A DNA stretch of 64,000 nt from Brasenia schreberi (Eukaryota > Streptophyta > Magnoliopsida > Nymphaeales > Cabombaceae). Position 1 is the first letter of the stretch, and each line of letters starts with the position of its first letter. This document shows positions 24,097-34,370 of the stretch, piece after piece. The notes below the pieces were generated by a model. That model was not told where the DNA came from. It worked only from the letters and a program-made list of their open reading frames with translations, and did no database searches. Made by a program: the position numbers and the translations under genes. Location: the NCBI GenBank assembly GCA_036023115.1, contig JAYKKT010000059.1:6455001-6519000 (forward strand), written 5' to 3'.

Positions 24097-24122
24097 GAAA
24101 CCCGCGATTTTTCGCGGGTTTC
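24097..24122. other. Perfect 11-bp-stem hairpin at the hAT transcript start
   Basis: GAAACCCGCGA, a TTTT loop, then TCGCGGGTTTC. The stem is GC-rich and perfect, and starts ten bases after the TATA palindrome. It would lie at or just after the predicted transcription start. It could be a transposase or protein binding site, or an RNA hairpin. Confidence 0.65.
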
Positions 24123-24462
24123 CTCTCTCCTTTTGGATTCCTCAAGCTCCCTAAGAGTCGGTTTTCGCCTCCTTGGTGTTCAAAGCTCTAAAATCGTGCC
24201 CTACGGTGTCCGTCCAAGCCTCCAAACTCGGATTTAGGTATATTTTTAATGTTTTTTCCATTTTTTTCCTTTATATTTATTGTTTTTTGTGTTATTTCGG
24301 GTTTTTTTTTAATGACAAAATATGAAGTTATTAAGTGTGTGTATACGATTTTTATTGCATTCATGAAGTGGGAGACACTCGATTTGAGTGTTATTTGAAG
24401 ATTGGGGGATTTACGAAGTGCCTTTATTTTCAGGTTTTTGTTTGAATTAAAGTACTCCGTTG

Positions 24463-26961
24463 AGATGGCAGGAAGGGGTGGTAGAGACTCTCATTCAAAG
24501 TCTGATGATCCGGCATGGCAGTGGGGTATACCAGTTGAGGGTTCAAGGTTAAAAATCAGATGTTTATTTTGTGAAAAGGTGGTTAGTGGTGGAATTTCAA
24601 GGTTGAAACACCACCTAGTAGAAACCAGGAAAGAAGTTGCTCCATGCACAGGCAGAGTTAGAAGTGTGCCAGAAGGTATTAAATGGCAATGCTTGCAGAT
24701 GATTGAGAGCATACAGGAAAGGAGACAACAAAAGGATGATTTCTAGATGTGTGAAGAAGCTGATGATGCTACTGCCACTGGAGTTGGATTCACTGATATT
24801 TTGCCTTCATATGCTAGAACAAATATTGGTAGTAGCAGTTCGCGAGCACCTAGCAGAGGAAAGAGGGTTGCAGCTGAAGACTTTGGAGGTGGTAGAAGAG
24901 GAAGTTCAGGAAGGAGTAGAGGAAGAGCTTCTTCTTCTAGCATACATTTGTTCTTTCCTCCTTCCACTACACCTGTGCTCAGCCAGGAATTCGTGCTGCT
25001 ATGGCTTCAGAACAACTGCACGATCAAGCAGACCTTACAGTGGGCAGATGGTTTTATGATACATGCATTCCATTTAATGCAGCAAACAGTTTACATTTTC
25101 AAGCGATGGCAGATGCAATTGCTAACATTGGTCAAGGATACAGGATGCCCTCTTATCAGAAGTTGAGAGGGAAGATATTAGATCAGACTGTGATTGAAGT
25201 GCAGCAATACTGTTCGACTTTGAGACAATCGTGGAAGGAAACAGGATGCACTATCATGGCAGATGGATGGACCGATAGGCGAGGAAGGACATTGCTAAAC
25301 TTTCTTGTATATTGTCCTAAAGGACTCATGTTTTTGAGATCTCTAGATATGTCAGAGGAGAGGTACACTGCAGAGATCCTACGAGAGGAATTTGATAAGG
25401 TTATACAGGAGGTTGGGCTAGAAAATGTAGTCCAATTGATTACAGATAATGCAGCTAACTACAAAGCAGCTGGAAAGGAGTTAGCTGATATTTATGGGAC
25501 TTTCTACTGGACACCATGTGCAGCCCATTGTTTAGATCTCATCCTCGAGGACATTGGTGAGATGGATGAAATAAAGGCAGCAACTAAGTGTTGCCAAGAT
25601 ATTACAAAATTCATTTACAACCATGCATTTGTTTTGTGTATGATGAGGAGATACACAGAAGGTGAAGAGCTTCTTCGCACAGCTGTAACTCGGTTCGCAA
25701 CAAACTTCTTATCTGTACAGAGTATTGTGAGACAGAAGCAAGCTTTAAAGAGAATGTTCTCCTCAGATGAGTGGCAACAATTTACAGAGTTGCCACAAAA
25801 CAGAAGGAACAGAAAGTTAAATGAGATTGTAGAAACGGTTTTTAGAAGTTCATTTTGGAATGCATGTATCAGATTATTGAAAATTACTTGTCCTTTAGTG
25901 AAAGTTTTGAGATTGGCTGACAGCGAGGAGAAACCATCTATGGGCTACCTTTATGAAGCCATGGACAGGGCAAAAGAAGTGATCAGAAATAACTTTAATG
26001 AAAAAAAAAGAGATTATGTGCCCGTGTGGAAAATAATTGATAGTAGATGGAATAAACAATTGCATCAGCCTATTCATGCAGCAGACTACTATCTAAACCC
26101 ATCATTGAGGTACTCAGCAACCTTCAAAAGGGACGGTGAGGTTAATCGAGGAATCATTGAATGCATCGACAGATTAGTCCCTGATGAGAGCATAGTAGAT
26201 GTGATACATCGAGAGATGGAGATATATGATAATGCTCTTCACTTGATGGGTTTGCCTGTTGCAATTCGCAACCGCTCTACGATGCATTCAGGTACATTAT
26301 TTATTTTCATATTTAAGTTGCATCTTACATTACTGTGGATTATTATGTCTCTAATGTTTATATTTTTTTTACAGATGTTTGGTGGAACAGGTGTGGAAGT
26401 GATTGTCCAAACCTTAGAGATTTTGCAGTTAGAGTCTTAAGCCAAACCTGTAGTGCAACAGGTTGTGAAAGAAATTGGAGTGTTTTTGAACACATCCATA
26501 CAAAAAAGCGCAACAGGTTGGAACACAAAAGGCTTAATGATTTGGTTTATATTCGTTGTAGCATACGCCTTCGTGAAAGGTAATGTTGTATTACTTTCAA
26601 ATTTTCAATTCGATATTATTTAACTTCAGTTTTCAATTGTTAATATTACTTACTAATTGTTTATCTTTGTTTGTGTCGTAGGCAATTAAAAAAAGTAAAT
26701 AGAGAAGAAAGTCAGTTCGATCCAATAAGTTTGGATAATTTTGATATATTAGAAGATTGGGTTATGGAAGACACTGAAGAAAATGCCCTCCTAACAGAAG
26801 AAGACGTTGCCTGGATTAATTTGGAAGGAGCGCAACAACATTACGGAGATGAAGAATTTGATTTTGAAGAAGAAGGTGTGGGCGTGGCTGATGATGATGA
26901 GAATCTGCAACAAGGAGAAGATGAAGATTATTTAGTTGATGATCCTGATTACAATTTGTAA
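24463..26961 (+). pseudogene. hAT transposase (BED zinc finger, DUF659, hAT dimerisation), broken
   Basis: Exon 1 is 24,463-26,291, exon 2 is 26,375-26,579, exon 3 is 26,682-26,961, with GT..AG borders in matching phase. The N-terminal BED-type finger has RCLFCEK and a downstream His/Cys set (RLKHHL.., APC). DUF659 begins around QADLTVGRWFYDTCIPF. Catalytic-core residues sit in MADGWTD and LITDNAANY. The C-terminal dimerisation region reads LSQTCSATGCERNWSVF, with the catalytic Glu in CERNW, then KRNRLEHKRLNDLVYI. The protein ends in a long acidic tail. Two lesions break it: a TAG stop at 24,744-24,746 after the BED finger, and a one-base frameshift near 24,973. Exons 2 and 3 are clean. The domain fold from DUF659 onward is still readable from an ATG at 25,001. 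It is probably non-functional as a full transposase. Confidence 0.85.
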
Positions 26962-26989
26962 AATGTAACATTATATGTAATTGTAGTGT

Positions 26990-29146
26990 GGACAAAGTGG
27001 ACAAAGAAGAAAAGAGTGCATCGAGCTATTCGGACTAAATGGTGGAACCTCAAAAGCGAGAAAGAAGATATATTTAAACAGAAAGTCCTTCAAGGAGATG
27101 TTTGGAATTATGTTGGCACACCCTGTAATATGTGGAACAATATGGCTATACATATTAGGAAAGTGGCAAAAGATGTGTTAGGGGTATCTAAGGGAGGTGT
27201 ACCGGCACAAAAAGAAGCTTGGTGGTGGAGTGAAGTAGTACAAAATAAAATCAAGGCAAAGAGGGCATGTTACAAATTACATTATGCTAAGAAAACTAGT
27301 GAAACTTTAGAAGCTTATAAGAAAGCAAAGAAGGAAGCAAAAAAGGCCGTTAGTGAAGCAAAAGCTAAGATTTGGGAGGACTTATATAAAAAACTCAACT
27401 CAAAAGAGGGTGAAAGAGATATTTTTAGGATAGCTAGGGCTAGAGATAAGAAAACTAAAGATCTTAATTATGTTAGATGCATAAAAGACGAGGAGGAAAA
27501 AATTTTAGTGGCAAATGATGATATAAGAAATAGATGGAAAAACTATTTTTATAATCTTTTTAATGAAAATAAAGATGTTAGTATTAGTTTAGGAGATTTA
27601 GCCAAGTTAGAAAAGTATATAAACCACAATTTCTACCGATGTATTCAAAAGAATGAAGTCAAAGAGGCTCTTAAACATATGAAGAGTGGTAAATCGGTAG
27701 GACCAGATAATATTCCTATAGAAGTTTGGAAAATACTAGGAGAAATAGGAATCACTTGGCTCACAAGGCTATTTAATGAAATATGGAAAAACCAAAAGAT
27801 GCCTGAGGAATGGAGAACAAGTACACTTATACCCCTATATAAGAACAAGGGAGACATTCAAAATTGTGCGAATTATCGAGGTATCAAGTTAATGAGTCAT
27901 ACTATGAAATTATGGGAAAGAATTATCGAACGTAGGTTAAGACAAGTATCAAGTACAACACAGAACCAATTTGGATTTATGCCAGGCAGATCTACTATTG
28001 AAGCGATTCACCTTTTGAAACGTCTTATGGAACATTTTAGAGCAAAAAAGAAAGACCTTCACATGATATTTATTGATCTAGAAAAAGCTTATGATAGAGT
28101 ACCGAGGGAGGTTCTTTGGAGAACTTTGGAAAAAAGAGGTATCTCATTGACATATATTAACCTTATAAGAGACATGTATGATGGTGCAAAAACATGTGTG
28201 AGGACTCATGAAGGAACGACAGACTTCTTTGAAGTTAATATTGGGTTACATCAAGGATCAACTTTAAGTCCATACTTATTTATAATGGTGATGGATGAGT
28301 TAACAAAACATATTCAAGATGAAGTACCTTGATGTATGTTATTTGCAGATGACATTGTATTAGTGGAGGAGTCTAAGGAAAAAGTTAATAGAAAATTAGA
28401 ACTATGGAGAGAAACATTAGAAAGCAAAGGCCTCCGACTTAGTAGAACAAAGACAGAATATATGGAATGTAAGTTTGATCATTTGGCTACTTCAGAGGAC
28501 ATAGAAATTAAAATTGGCACACATTGCATTCCCCAAAAGGAAAGTTTTAAATACCTAGGGTCAATTTTTCAAAGTGATGGAAGAATTGATGGAGATGTTA
28601 TACATAGAATTAATGCTGGTTGGTTAAAATGGAGAGGAGCATCAGGTATTCTTTGTGATAAGAAGATACCATTAAAATTAAAAGGTAAATATTATAGAGC
28701 AGCAATTAGGCCTGCCTTGTTTTATGGTTCTGAGTGTTGGGCAATTAATCATTAACATGTACAAAAGATGTTTGTGACAGAAATGAAGATGTTGAGATGG
28801 ATGAGTGGTCATACAAGAAAAGACCGTATACATAATGAGGTTATTAGAAACAAATTAGGAGTGGCACCAATAGAGGATAAAATGAGAGAACATCGTTTAA
28901 GATGGTTTGGACATATAGAACGAAGATCAGAAGAAGAACCTGTAAGAAGGGTAGAAAAACTAAATTTGGAAAGTATTAAAAGAGGTAGAGGATGACCACA
29001 AAAGTGTTGGAAAGAAACAATAAAGAATGATCTAGCTTATTGGGAGTTAACTGCTAACATGGCACACGATAGGGATCTGTGGAAACAAAGAATCCATGTA
29101 GCCGACCCCGTCTAGTATGGGAAAAGGCTTAGTTGTTGTTGTTTGT
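26990..29146 (+). mobile_element. RTE-type LINE, 5'-truncated copy nested in the hAT element
   Basis: Flanked by a perfect 19-bp target duplication, TTATATGTAATTGTAGTGT (26,971-26,989 and 29,147-29,165). It encodes the end of the linker and the reverse transcriptase: [66 protein letters not shown] and [10 protein letters not shown] with the catalytic Asp pair. Then comes the RTE C-terminal domain ([27 protein letters not shown]). The 3' end is the typical plant RTE ending in GTATGGGAAAAGGCTTAG with TTG repeats. The endonuclease is missing because of 5' truncation. In-frame stops occur at 28,330 (TGA, six bases before the FADD-bearing stretch), 28,753 (TAA) and 28,993 (TGA), so it is dead. It is closely similar to the copy at 35,224-38,119. 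Confidence 0.93.
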
Positions 29147-29464
29147 TTATATGTAATTGTAGTGTACTGTAGTGTAAAGTGTAAACTATGTCTCTATTTT
29201 ATTTTTTGGATTCAAAATATGTAAATTTGGATGCAATTGTTCAATCTTGAATGCTCAATCTGTACTAAACTTACATTATATGAATTTAAAGCAATTATCA
29301 GATTTTTCCTGATTTTTTTCGATTTTTTACTTTTTTTTATTAATTTTTAATTAATTTTTGTATTAATTTAATATTAAAATACAATACGATACGATACGAT
29401 ACGCCCGTATCGTGGAGCCCAGCGATACATGATACGATACGCGTCAGACAACAGTGGTATAGAC

Positions 29465-30470
29465 AATAAAACACTTAAGAAAACATTTAAGGTAAAACTT
29501 CTTCTATAAACGGAAGACTTACATAAAACCTCTCAACTAAGTTGTAACATTGTGGATTGCATATAAGTAGGAACACATTCTGAGAAGCTGGGAAAACAAA
29601 AGGAACTGAAGACACAGGTGACAGTGTTTCAACAAAAGAAAGTTCCCCAACACCTAACATGCAGGCGACAATGAAGGCAATGGAACGGTGCGATCCATTC
29701 CCAACAGAAAAAAGCGAGATATTGCAAAAACTCGCACAAGCACTAATTAAAAGCATACATACTATACACAATGTTGGCCTGGTATATTGATATCGTATCC
29801 AATTGAGCCTGAGCTGCTAATACTCCCTTGGAGGTCGCTATCAGGAAAGGAAAGCCACTAGAACCGATACCCGGTCGAGGTCTTCCCTACCAGAAACAAC
29901 GACAATTGCAAGAAACATAAATAACAGCTTCAACAAGCGATGAATCTTTTTTGTAGCCCAACCCAAATAACTTTAGATGGAAATGGTGTCACTCGAGCAA
30001 GAGGAAGAAAAAACGTACGAATGACTCATTTCACAAAAGAAATGCATCATAGGCCATCATGCTACCGGAAAGATTTCGACACATCAGTTGTTACTACAGA
30101 TACCAAGAAGAGGAAAGCGACTTACTAGAGCGGCGAGAGAGAGAGAGAGAGACCAGTGGCGGTATGCGTTGTCGCCGATGTGTTTTCGACGGAACGTTCC
30201 GTCGCCGGAGAGAGAGAGAGAGAGAAGTGGAGGCAACAGACGAGGGACGGCACGGACCGTGTTTGCGCCCTGGCGGTGGGACCGGCCCGTCCGTGCCTGC
30301 GTCCTATCAGTAGGGACCGGCCGTCCGAGCTTGCTTTTGTGTCCGGCCCGCAATGCAAACGCCCCGATGACTATCTATCTCTCACACACAGACCCTTCGT
30401 GGCCGTATCTAATGTTGCAATTCGGACTTTTCCCAGTTATCTTTCCTCCATTGTTTTTGAGAATTGATAC
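29465..30470. other. Spacer with a possible transcription unit on the minus strand
   Basis: Two GA microsatellites (30,136-30,152 and 30,209-30,226) and locally high GC (30,160-30,360) resemble a plant promoter or leader. On the minus strand a GCTCTA/GTAAGTC donor (about 30,126) and a TTTCTGGTAG/GGAAGACC acceptor (about 29,871) outline a possible leader intron. It is followed by a stop-free stretch reading GRPRPGIGSSGFPFLIATSK... I cannot find an ATG or a family, so this may be a non-coding transcript or the start of an unknown gene disrupted by the hAT insertion. Confidence 0.35.
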
Positions 30471-31250
30471 GTGAACACCTGTTTTTTTATTTGTACTCTT
30501 TTTACCAATCATACATCTCTTTTATATTACGCTCGTTTTACTAAACATACATCTTTTTTATAAAAGAAACTCAAAATTATTACTTTTGCTCCATATTCTC
30601 TCTCTTTCCTTCCTTTTCATCAATTTTTCCTTTCTCATAAATGTTGTCTTCTCATCGATTTGTGTCGGTTTTTCCTTTCTTTCCAAACAATATTTTTCCA
30701 TCTTCCTTTCTTCAATAATCCTTTTTAATATTGGTGTCTCCCTCAATGGTTTGATTTTTTCATAAATCTTATTCTCTTCAACTCTTTTTTAACTTTCATC
30801 AATAGTATTTTTGATATTTTTATCAATCTTGATTTAAACATAAATCTCATGACAAATTGATAGAAAATAGTACTATAATCGTCGATTACCATGAATGCTT
30901 CTGATAGAGAAAAAATCGACAACCAATGACGAAATGTGCCTAAAGTGTGTTTTACTTAAGGGGCAAACGTGCCATGACACATCATTATTTGAGGAACAAT
31001 GCATTGTGAGTGTGTCTTTGTTATGATCGATGATGAAGCACGCTTAAGGTGTGTTGTATTAAAATGCTAAACATGTTTTAGGTCCTTGGGCGCATCACTG
31101 TTTCAAGGGTGATGCATGGTGGATGTGTCTTTTTCTCAAGAATATGGTGTTTGCAATGAAAGAATAAAGATAGAAAATAAAAAAATAATAGTTTAAAAAA
31201 AATGATAAAAAGTGAGTATGTTTAGTAAAAAAAAATTATATGAATAGTAA
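30470..31250. repeat. AT-rich long-inverted-repeat element (R3)
   Basis: TTTTACTAAACATAC occurs near the left end (about 30,536) and its reverse complement GTATGTTTAGTAAAA near the right (about 31,217). They are embedded in longer, less perfect ACTCTTTTTACCAATCATACA-type arms. Internal sequence is non-coding. It directly abuts the related element to its right. Confidence 0.45.
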
Positions 31251-32052
31251 CACTATTTTACTATCCACACACCTTTTTTACTATGATCTTTATTTTACCC
31301 TTGTTAAAATCCAAAAATAATTGTGATGCTCCTAACATTTTGGAACTCTGTTTTTACGAGTTCTCACCTTACCATTGATGATCCCACACCATTTCTCCAA
31401 TAACCCATGACTCAAGTTTGATACAATGCATGATACCAAACCATCCATTGTCTCATGGTACTTCTAATTCGACCAAAAAAGAAAAAAAGGAAAAAGAATA
31501 ATAAAAGGAAAAAGAATAAGAGGAAAAAGAAGAGGAAGATAAAAGGGGGTAAATTTCAAGTGGGTTTTAGTGATTTGGTAGGTATTTTATTGTTTTGATG
31601 TATTGATTTTATTTTTGGCTGAAAACAAAAGAAATTCTTTTTGACTCGAGATGCAACACATGTGCGTCTCCTCAAGACACATCTCTCTAGTGGTAGGAGA
31701 TGTGGCTAAGACATGTCTCTCCCATTGGGGAGACTCGTATATGCCACGTCTCAAGTTGGGAATTTAATGTTGTTTTTTATTTTCTTGTCTTCTTATGTTT
31801 TGTGATTTTGTTTTTTTTCTTCTATTTTTCTTGATTATTATTATTATTATTATAGATTTCTTCTTTTATTTTGTTCTTGATTCTTCTTCTTCTTTTTTAA
31901 AATATGTGTGTAAAAAGATACGGCGAGAGAGATCCTTACTGGAATTGGGTTTAAGAGGAGATATAAATGGAACTCAGAGAAGGTGATGAGCGTTAATTTT
32001 AATATTTTTGAAAAAAAGAGCATGTGGATAGTAAAAAGTGTGTGAATACTAA
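31251..32052. repeat. AT-rich long-inverted-repeat element (R1)
   Basis: The left arm contains TACTATCCACACACCTTTTT. The right arm CATGTGGATAGTAAAAAGTG is its approximate reverse complement. The internal sequence (TACCCTTGTTAAAATCCAAA, purine-rich AGAAGAGGAAG, GGTAGGTATTTTATTG, then GGGGAGAC boxes) is colinear with the element at 57,458-58,345. No coding potential; likely a non-autonomous DNA element. Confidence 0.5.
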
Positions 32053-32700
32053 TCTCTTTTTTGTTGGTAGTTAATCAACAGGATAATACCCAAATTGATA
32101 TTCAGACACTCCAATTTTCTCATGATTTTGAAAATAGCCCACTTATATCAGGTATTTACCATGATGCCCCTGAAGTGATTCAACCCCTTTTCTTATGTGT
32201 GAATGATAGTTTGTCGGTTGTTCATCCCAAACATCCAATGTTGAAAGGTTTCCATTGTTCGATCTACACATGCTTATAGCCAAACAACTTGTTGAAACCG
32301 ATCGAAAAGAAAGAAGAAGAAAGAGAAAGAAAGAACAAGAGAAAGAGGAAAAGGAGGCTTATTCGAAGAGGTTTCTATTGTTTTTTATATGTATGTTGTT
32401 GATTTGGTTTAATTTTTACATATTTTCTTAATTGGGTTCATTTTTTATTGGAATCTCAATAAAAATATCTCATCGAGTTTTTGGCTCAAGATGCAACGTT
32501 GGAGTGTCTCTCCTCAAGGAGAGATGCATTTGAGTTGCATTACTTTCTTTGCGAGAACACAGCTTGGCCGCATCTCTATCATATTTGGGGATGTGACTTG
32601 TCCATGAGTCCCAAATTTGGGAGACGTTAAGGTGTGTCTCTTCTTTTTTGAGGGATGCGGATGTATTTTACTTATTCGTTATTCTTTTTCATATGAAGGC
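32053..32700. repeat. Partial copy related to R1
   Basis: The purine-rich AAGAAGAAAGAGAAAG block, TTATTCGAAGAGGTTTCTAT and the CTCAAGATGCAACGTTGG / TCTCCTCAAGGAGAGATG region match the right half of R1 and of the 57.5-kb copy. Terminal repeats are not clear. Confidence 0.4.
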
Positions 32701-34370
32701 ATATCTCATAGGGCATAGTAAAAGTATATAACTTCAATGCATCATGTAATAGACATAACATTATAACATATAGAGGACAACTATGCCGACGACAACGAGA
32801 AGAAAACAAATAGGAGGGCAATATATATGTTAATAAAGTTGGGTTGTCATAGTACGAGGATGATGTAGATACTTATGAGACTAAGATGGACAATGATGGT
32901 AAGGAATTGCCGGATATGATGGGATTACTCTCTAGTTTCGAAGATCACATCACCTATAAAATCTAGCAAGATCATGTAATTTTGAATTTTAGTGGAATTC
33001 TAAATTTATAATTTAATATTAGGGATTCAAATTGATTACATAAATATAAAAATGCAGACATTCCAAAAAGTAGTAACAGTTCACACACGATACACTATAG
33101 CCAAAACATTGGTAGTGAAGCAAATGAACATGAGACCCTATAATTAGGTTGACATTGCAGATGAGAGTGAGTTGATAGGGTAGAGAGATTTGTTATACAA
33201 AGTTATAGATCATGCATTGTTGAGTATTTTTGCGACTAGATAAATAACTTCCAAATGCCATGAGGTGAGATGACTATCAACCTTCACGATATCTATAAGA
33301 TCTTCAGTATTCTGATAAATTTATACCTTTGATGCACCATAGCATTTGCTCAACGGTAGGGCGCTGTTGCTGTTGATGGAGGAGTTCAACTATCAGAAGG
33401 TGTATATGTGTGTATTAGGCTCCAACCTCTTGTTAACCAAGAAAAGAAAATTACACCTTCGATTCGCTGGACCGTATACAAGAGAGTGCTTCTTCAACTC
33501 GATGCCAGACTTGTGAAGCTTTACGTTACTTGAAGCCATGGCATCATCGTTTTTGGACTGGCTACCTCTTATATTTTGCTTCGAGAGCTTCCTAGATGAT
33601 TTCAGCAAACAAGCTTCATTCATAGCATTTAGATTCTTGATGCAAAAAGTGGTATGATGATATAAATCCAAAATTAAAATTAAAATATGAGAAGGGATAA
33701 GGGTTGGGACCCGTTGGGTCATCTCATTTTTTCACACGATTAAATAGGTGATTATTGAAGGTCCAGTCATGTCGCAATGATATATCTAAAAACCTACCAG
33801 CTGTATTTTGATTTTGGTAGGGCAAAATAACCTATGGAGACTCTCTTTATAGTCAACGACTTTAACCTTCAAGTTATATATATTTTTCTAAAATGTTTCT
33901 CAAAAGTTGTCTTGGTGGAAGAATCAGTTCCTCTTGAAAGAGGACATCGAATTGCATTCACCAACAAAGTACCCACTTTACCATATAAATATATTCTCAA
34001 ACGACCTTATCGTTCTTATTCTTTTAACAAGAAATAATATAATTAACTACGTGGAATGGAAGATCATAGGATCATCCGCCGTTTGGTTTCCATAACATTG
34101 TACATGATTTTCTGGTTAAATAGGGAAGAGACTTGGAAAGAATGTGATAGTCAGTCCCATAACATGAAAAACTTGGCGTTGAGGGTAATAAAGTAACTCT
34201 TAGGTCCAACCTTGAGGGGCAAAAATTTTCTCCTTTCATGTCTTTATTTCCTTGGCCCGTCCAGAAAATATATTCTATATTCCCAGCAGTCGGAAGGGAG
34301 CAACTAGGGGAGACTCCTTTCCTTCCCACACCCCCCCCCCCCGCTCACCCCACACACACACAGAGGAAGG
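32700..34370. other. Spacer upstream of the TMEM50-like gene
   Basis: Contains a SINE copy at about 33,345-33,455, a C-run at 34,331-34,342 and the immediate promoter/leader of the TMEM50-like gene. No other exon is recognised. Confidence 0.5.
33345..33455 (+). repeat. tRNA-derived SINE
   Basis: Box-A-like TAGCATTTGCTCAACGGTAG, box-B-like GAGGAGTTCAACTATC, then GTATTAGGCTCCAACCTC and an AAGAAAAGAAAA tail. Same layout as the copy at 183-310. Confidence 0.6.

Larger units (their letters stand above)
23966..29456 (+). mobile_element. hAT-superfamily DNA transposon, with nested LINE
   Basis: Ends are inverted: left CAGTGTTGTCC, right (reverse complement) CACTGTTGTCT. They are flanked by a perfect 8-bp target duplication GTATAGAC (23,958-23,965 and 29,457-29,464), the hallmark length of hAT. 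Subterminal zones on both sides are rich in CGTATCG/CGATACG repeats, typical transposase-binding arrays. It carries a BED-DUF659-hAT dimerisation transposase gene (24,463-26,961), now broken. An RTE LINE is nested at 26,990-29,146. Without the LINE and one copy of its TSD the element would be about 3.3 kb. Confidence 0.95.

Noticed and set aside
23991..24237. Overlapping ORFs in the left end of the hAT element
   Set aside because: They translate the subterminal CGATACG repeats and leader hairpins; the transposase starts at the BED finger ATG, 24,463.
24744..25166. Continuation of the hAT ORF in the wrong frame past 24,975
   Set aside because: After the one-base shift this frame loses all family similarity; the real frame resumes at 25,001.
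29487..29771. 94-codon minus-strand ORF with GNGSHRSIAF
   Set aside because: The motif recalls the C-terminal GxxHRS motif of RapZ-type NTPases, but nothing else of that family is present; likely chance.
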